Positions 59,927 through 64,000 of a stretch of DNA of 64,000 nucleotides are shown piece after piece. The notes below the pieces were generated by a model, which had not been told where the DNA came from, did no database searches, and saw nothing but the letters and a program-made list of their open reading frames with translations. Location of the stretch: assembly GCA_035041965.1 (NCBI GenBank), contig JAPYMA010001685.1:1-64000 (forward strand), given 5' to 3'. Each line of letters begins with the position of its first letter. Position 1 is the stretch's first letter. The position numbers and the translations under genes were made by a program. This DNA comes from Anisakis pegreffii. Lineage: Eukaryota; Nematoda; Chromadorea; Rhabditida; Anisakidae.

Positions 59927-60149
59927 CAGTCTGCCTAACGGACAATTTGCCTAACGACAGTTTGCCTAAAGACACATTGCCTAACGGACAGTTGCCTAAC
60001 TGGCAATTTGCTTAACGGACAGTTTGCCTAACGGACAGTTTGCCTAACTGACAATTTGCCTAACGGACGGTTTCCCTAACGGACAGTTTCCGTAACGGAC
60101 AATTTGCCTAACGGACAGTTGCCTAACGGACAATTTGCCTAACTTACGG
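59927..60149. repeat. 16 bp tandem array, TTTGCCTAACGGACAG type
   Basis: About 14 head-to-tail units of 15-16 bp with few substitutions (GCCTAAC to GCTTAAC or CCCTAAC). The first units carry the same GGTCAGTCTGCCTAA end as the palindrome at 3206-3403, so the array is an expanded single arm of that element. Confidence 0.9.
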
Positions 60150-60154
60150 TTTTT

Positions 60155-61370
60155 CGATGGATGAATCGTTAATTCATCTCGTTACTATATTAGCCATTCG
60201 TTATCTATTCGTTGACTAAACACACCGAATTCAAAAAAAACTCCTAAAGAAGTATTGCGCGCCGCATTTCAAGAACTTCATTGTTCACCCATCCGCTCCA
60301 GTCGCCACTCAATTTTCATGTGTTTCCGAATATTTCTTTAAATGTTTGCAGTCTCTTTGATGTTATAATGATTTGATTTCACCACTGTCTTCAAGTGTTT
60401 GTTCAGTCAGAGTCGCTCAAGGTCATTCGAGTAATCCGATTGCGTTCATAAGACATTCTGCATGAAACATGCACAGAACAATACAATGCGATTACACGGT
60501 GAAATTTTAAGAAGGAGCTAAAACAATCATTCAATACACATCAAAGTATTGTGCTGAAACTGAGTTCATTCACAGTTCGCCGTTCCATTTGTGAATTTTT
60601 TAATTATTTTTTCCTCATTTGTTTTTTTTGGAGAATTTCGTAATTTTCAAATTTTCATGCTAATTTTCACATAGAATCTCTTTTCATTTCGAACAGAATT
60701 TCATAAAATTCAGATTTCAAGTTCCTATTTCATCTGCAATTTACATGGTAACTTACATGGAAGTTACATGCTTTCGTGTAATTCACTCAAATGGGTAGTG
60801 TGAATGTTGGGTGTGTCTGATTTTATGGTGTTTTCTATTCTGTACTTTTGCCATTCTGTTCCATTCTTTCTAGTATTCTGTTCCACTGATCCTAAGCCAG
60901 AATGGTTACTTATTATTAAGAATGAAAGCTGGAATTTCCAATCGATTTACAATTTTTTCCACCGCTTTTCTCCCGTTTGTCAGTCATTCGCGTTTGTTCC
61001 GTTCCAATTCGATGAACTCTATAGAAATTGGAGACTTTTTATCTATCAGCCGAATTCGTTAAATATATAACTTATAAAAAAGGTAATGTAAGAAAAAATA
61101 ATGAATGGTTCATCGGTGAATCATCGTATTTTTTATTGATTCATTTCAAACGATTTAATGAACAAATTCCAAAAAAATTGATTACTGAAATTTGCTTGGA
61201 ATTAGTATTAGTCATGTTGTATTTGTGAGTGCAGATTTTACGGCTGTAAGAGGAAGGAAGGGCGAAAAAATTCATAAATAATAAGAGCACGTGTTCTGCA
61301 GCCTGCGGAAACTGTACGAGCTCAGCAGTACTACATAGTGGTGATACATAGCAAATGATTTTAAGCAAAA
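60155..61370. other. Intergenic, no gene seen
   Basis: AT-rich; the frames at 60804-61228 have no splice or domain support. Confidence 0.45.
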
Positions 61371-61374
61371 ATCT

Positions 61375-61705
61375 TTTTGTGATGTTGACTGACACTGTAC
61401 GTGATGTTACTTTTGAGTAGAGTGAAGATACGCGGACGGTTGAGTGACGAAAGATGCCTTGGATGGCTCATACACAACAACAACACTGGATACACGAACA
61501 ACACACTGACTGACTAATGCAGAGGAACTGATATAACCACACTGAGCTACGTATATAGCGATTGAGATTAGCTGATCACAAAACAACGGTCACGAGTTGC
61601 CAACGGCGGCCAGAGAACACACGATATGCAAAGCACTGCAGAGACACACATGAAACCGCAAACAATAAACAAGAGATCACCGGTTTATCCCAACATCATC
61701 CTTCA
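61375..61705. mobile_element. LTR-like element, copy 4 (internally deleted)
   Basis: Flanked by AAATCT at 61369-61374 and 61706-61711, a perfect 6 bp target duplication. It has the same ends as copy 2 but lacks about 75 bp that include the AATAAATAAAG segment. Confidence 0.85.
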
Positions 61706-61734
61706 AAATCTAATTGTAAGACCAGCCCAAGCGG

Positions 61735-61880
61735 CAGTCTGACTCTGTGTAAGTAGAAGTCCAAACGGGAGGCTGAACCCAAGTAGGGGCCCAAGCGGGA
61801 GCCTAAGCCTCAGTACATGCCCAAGTCAGAGCCTAAGTCTAGGTGCAAGCCCAAGCCAAGCGGGCATTTGAACCTGACTA
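61735..61880. repeat. Decayed repeat of CCAAGCGGGAGCCTAAG units
   Basis: About six 20-28 bp units; GCCTAAG is the complement of the TTAGGC-like core seen at 51.0 and 53.7 kb. Confidence 0.65.
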
Positions 61881-62626
61881 CAAATCTAATCGAAAGGATG
61901 CTTAGCACAAAGCACCAGAGATCGATAATCAATCACTCTTACTGTTAGATCAACTGGATTCGTTCAATCAGGCCAAATAACGCGTGTCACCTTACTGCTG
62001 TAATGTTAGACACCTCATGTGCAGTCCCCAGTCCCCGATATTTACCAAATGACCACATTTCGGGCTTTTCGACTGTAACCTTAACTCGGTCATTTTTTCG
62101 TTCCCCTCGTACCATTCTAGACCAACGATTACGCATCATCTATTCAGTGCTATGATTGCGACACAACATAAACACAAACAGAAAATTGTTTTTTGCTGAT
62201 AATTTTTTGTGGGGTTGATCAATACTGATGATGAAATGGTGATCGCACAGCGCGCTAACAACAAACTGATAAGATTCACTGATAAGGAATGACGTGATAC
62301 AGCATAGAGTGTGTTGTGGGTGATGTTTTTGTGTTTGTCACAAACGAATGTAAAGAAAAGGGGAATGGAATGGAGTGTTTTTTGATGAGATGAAATGAAT
62401 CAGAATTTGAAAAATTTTGTTATTTTAATGCGAAATATGACGTTTTGACCAATCGATGTGGTAGTGCTCATAAAAAATTTGGTATCAGACCACTGTTCTG
62501 TCATTAGCATGAATGGAATGCATTTGGTTGGGTCTTAGAGCTGTTTATTACTGGTGGTTATCAGAGTGGCTGTTTGGAGACAGTCTATTGAATCGTAACT
62601 GTGATAGTATAATAGTCTTGAGTATT

Positions 62627-62660
62627 ATTGTTATTATTAGTACTATGATAATTATTACTG

Positions 62661-62692
<32 letters not shown>

Positions 62693-62778
62693 TATTACCG
62701 TTATTGTTGTTATTATTGCTATTAATCTTAATATTATTACTCTTATTATTACTTAATTATTACTATTATTATTATCAC
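62627..62778. repeat. Interrupted ATT microsatellite
   Basis: ATT runs with GTT and ATA interruptions. Confidence 0.9.
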
Positions 62779-63108
62779 GGCGAACACTAAGCGATAATTT
62801 GGTTATGAGTCAGAAATAAAATAGAATATTATTTTCTCAAGTTCGGAAGCAATCAAAAGCTCTTTTGCTATATATTAAATGGTGTTTACGCAAGTTGAAC
62901 ACACCGCAAAACTGCCGAAACAAAGATATTTAACTAAAATTGAGCTTAAATTACTCTCGGCGGCTTTTGTTTGTCCGCAATTCGGGAGTTCCGAATGGAA
63001 AACATTTAAAAAAATCGCATCAATTCATTAAAAATTTAAAATTCGGTTGAAACCGATTTTGACCTGAAATTAATTTCAGGTCATTGAATGAAAATCGCGC
63101 TTATTGCA

Positions 63109-63298
63109 TTATGAATGGTGAAGACGAGGGCATTGTCGACGATAGTGGTGAATTCGGACTTAAAGTTTTACCCGCTGAAGAACATCGAAGTGCCGTCCTT
63201 TTACACGAACAACTCATTGTGGACTCAATGAGTCGATCGATGATCGAGGGCGCCAGTTGCCTGGAAATTGAGTCATTTTTAAGGAGAAAAGACCCAGG
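63109..63298 (+). CDS. Possible first coding exon of an unrecognised gene
   Basis: From ATG at 63109 the frame reads MNGEDEGIVDDSGEFGLKVL, then EEHRSAVLLHEQLIVDSMSR and ASCLEIESFLRRKDP, to a GTGAGA donor at 63299. An AATTTCAG acceptor at about 63081 just upstream could be a trans-splice site or an intron end. The acidic start and amphipathic Leu/Glu pattern look like real coding sequence, unlike the surroundings. The remaining exons would lie to the right, possibly outside the window. No family recognised. Confidence 0.5.
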
Positions 63299-63419
63299 TG
63301 AGACTAATTTTCAGATTTTCAATAGACTGTCTGCATTTTCATGTTTGTATCGAGCAGAAAATCTTTCAAATCCCTGGAAAACAAGCTTTCAATTTGTGAG
63401 TTCTACAAGCCATTAGCTG

Positions 63420-64000
63420 CCAAGTTTCTCGACCGCGCTGCTTGCATCCCCAATGGGGCGCGAGATGCTATTCAAGGGGATGCGAGATAACATTTTAGTT
63501 TTTTTACATTAAGTAGGCCAGTACGGATTTCAACGCATACACAGATGTGTGTAAAGTAGGCGAGGACGGACTTTACCGTGAAAATTGTTGAACCTACTCA
63601 AATGACACTAAGGTTTGCACGGGATCCCGGAAATACAGTTCTGGTCCCGATCCCGGGGTTTAAGTTTTGAAAAATCTCGGGATTTCGGGATTTGATAAGG
63701 CAGGTGAATTTATGCTAGGGTATTTTAACTACGGTTGTGGGGGTACGAGGACATCTCGAAATATTTTTGCCTCGTGGCGGGGAAACAGTTGGAGAATTTG
63801 CCACCGCATCATTGCATATCGTGCATTCGATTGATTTCTGGCGATTTCTTAATCCGTCAGGCAAATCTGCATCTGCATTTGCTGGATCGCTTATACGTGT
63901 ATTGTGTTATTTGCTTTGAAATGCTGCAAGTAGATCCAATTTTTTTGCAAATATTAATGCAGCTTGCAAGCCTAGAAACACTCACAGCGTTTTTTTTGGT
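63420..64000. other. Intergenic or intron, nothing recognised
   Basis: A few CGGGATTTCGGGAT-type short repeats near 63620-63700. Could be intron of the gene starting at 63109. Confidence 0.4.

Noticed and set aside
1..64000. CRISPR arrays, bacterial operons, rRNA genes
   Set aside because: No regularly spaced direct repeats with unique spacers, no ribosome-binding-site-led gene chains and no rRNA-like conserved sequence; the DNA is eukaryotic.

Overview
The window is AT-rich eukaryotic DNA from an invertebrate, most likely a nematode. The signs are short AT-rich introns with TTTCAG or TTTTTAG acceptors, decayed C-type lectin and PAN-like modules, BEL/Pao, RTE and CR1/Jockey-type retroelement relics, and scattered TTAGGC-like hexamers of the kind nematodes use at telomeres. 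The species assignment is inference. Most of the 64 kb is repeat or unrecognised intergenic sequence, and real genes are few.

Layout. 1-2.1 kb shows no gene. 2.2-5.1 kb holds an inverted pair of broken C-type lectin modules around a PAN-like exon and two small palindromic elements. 5.3-9.5 kb and 16.6-20.8 kb are near-identical direct copies of a 4.2 kb unit. Part of that unit recurs inverted at 21.2-23.7 kb and as a ragged fragment at 24.0-24.6 kb. Each full unit carries, on its minus strand, a small spliced gene for an unrecognised secreted protein and, on its plus strand, a CR1/Jockey-type reverse-transcriptase tail ending in ATT repeats. The inverted copy lacks the reverse transcriptase and so shows the empty insertion site. 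At 12.2-12.8 kb lies a compact three-exon gene for a 98-residue secreted peptide with a TATA box. At 15.2-16.6 kb two halves of an RTE element stand head to head; other RTE 3' relics lie at 11.2, 14.2, 25.8 and 32.5 kb. At 26.6-29.0 kb a frameshifted BEL/Pao gag on the minus strand sits between inverted repeats.

The best gene is at 29.2-35.3 kb: ten plus-strand exons with consistent splice phases encode an 875-residue protein with an N-terminal CCCH zinc finger, an RWD-like middle, extra CxxC clusters and a C-terminal CHY zinc finger. Three of four copies of a roughly 404 bp element with 6 bp target duplications sit in or beside this gene, and one ends exactly at a splice acceptor.

36-64 kb is mostly intergenic: ATT/AAT microsatellites, decayed minisatellites, a large foldback element at 43.1-43.9 kb, several dispersed repeat families, a 16 bp tandem array at 59.9 kb, and two possible first or internal exons near 49.0 and 63.1 kb.
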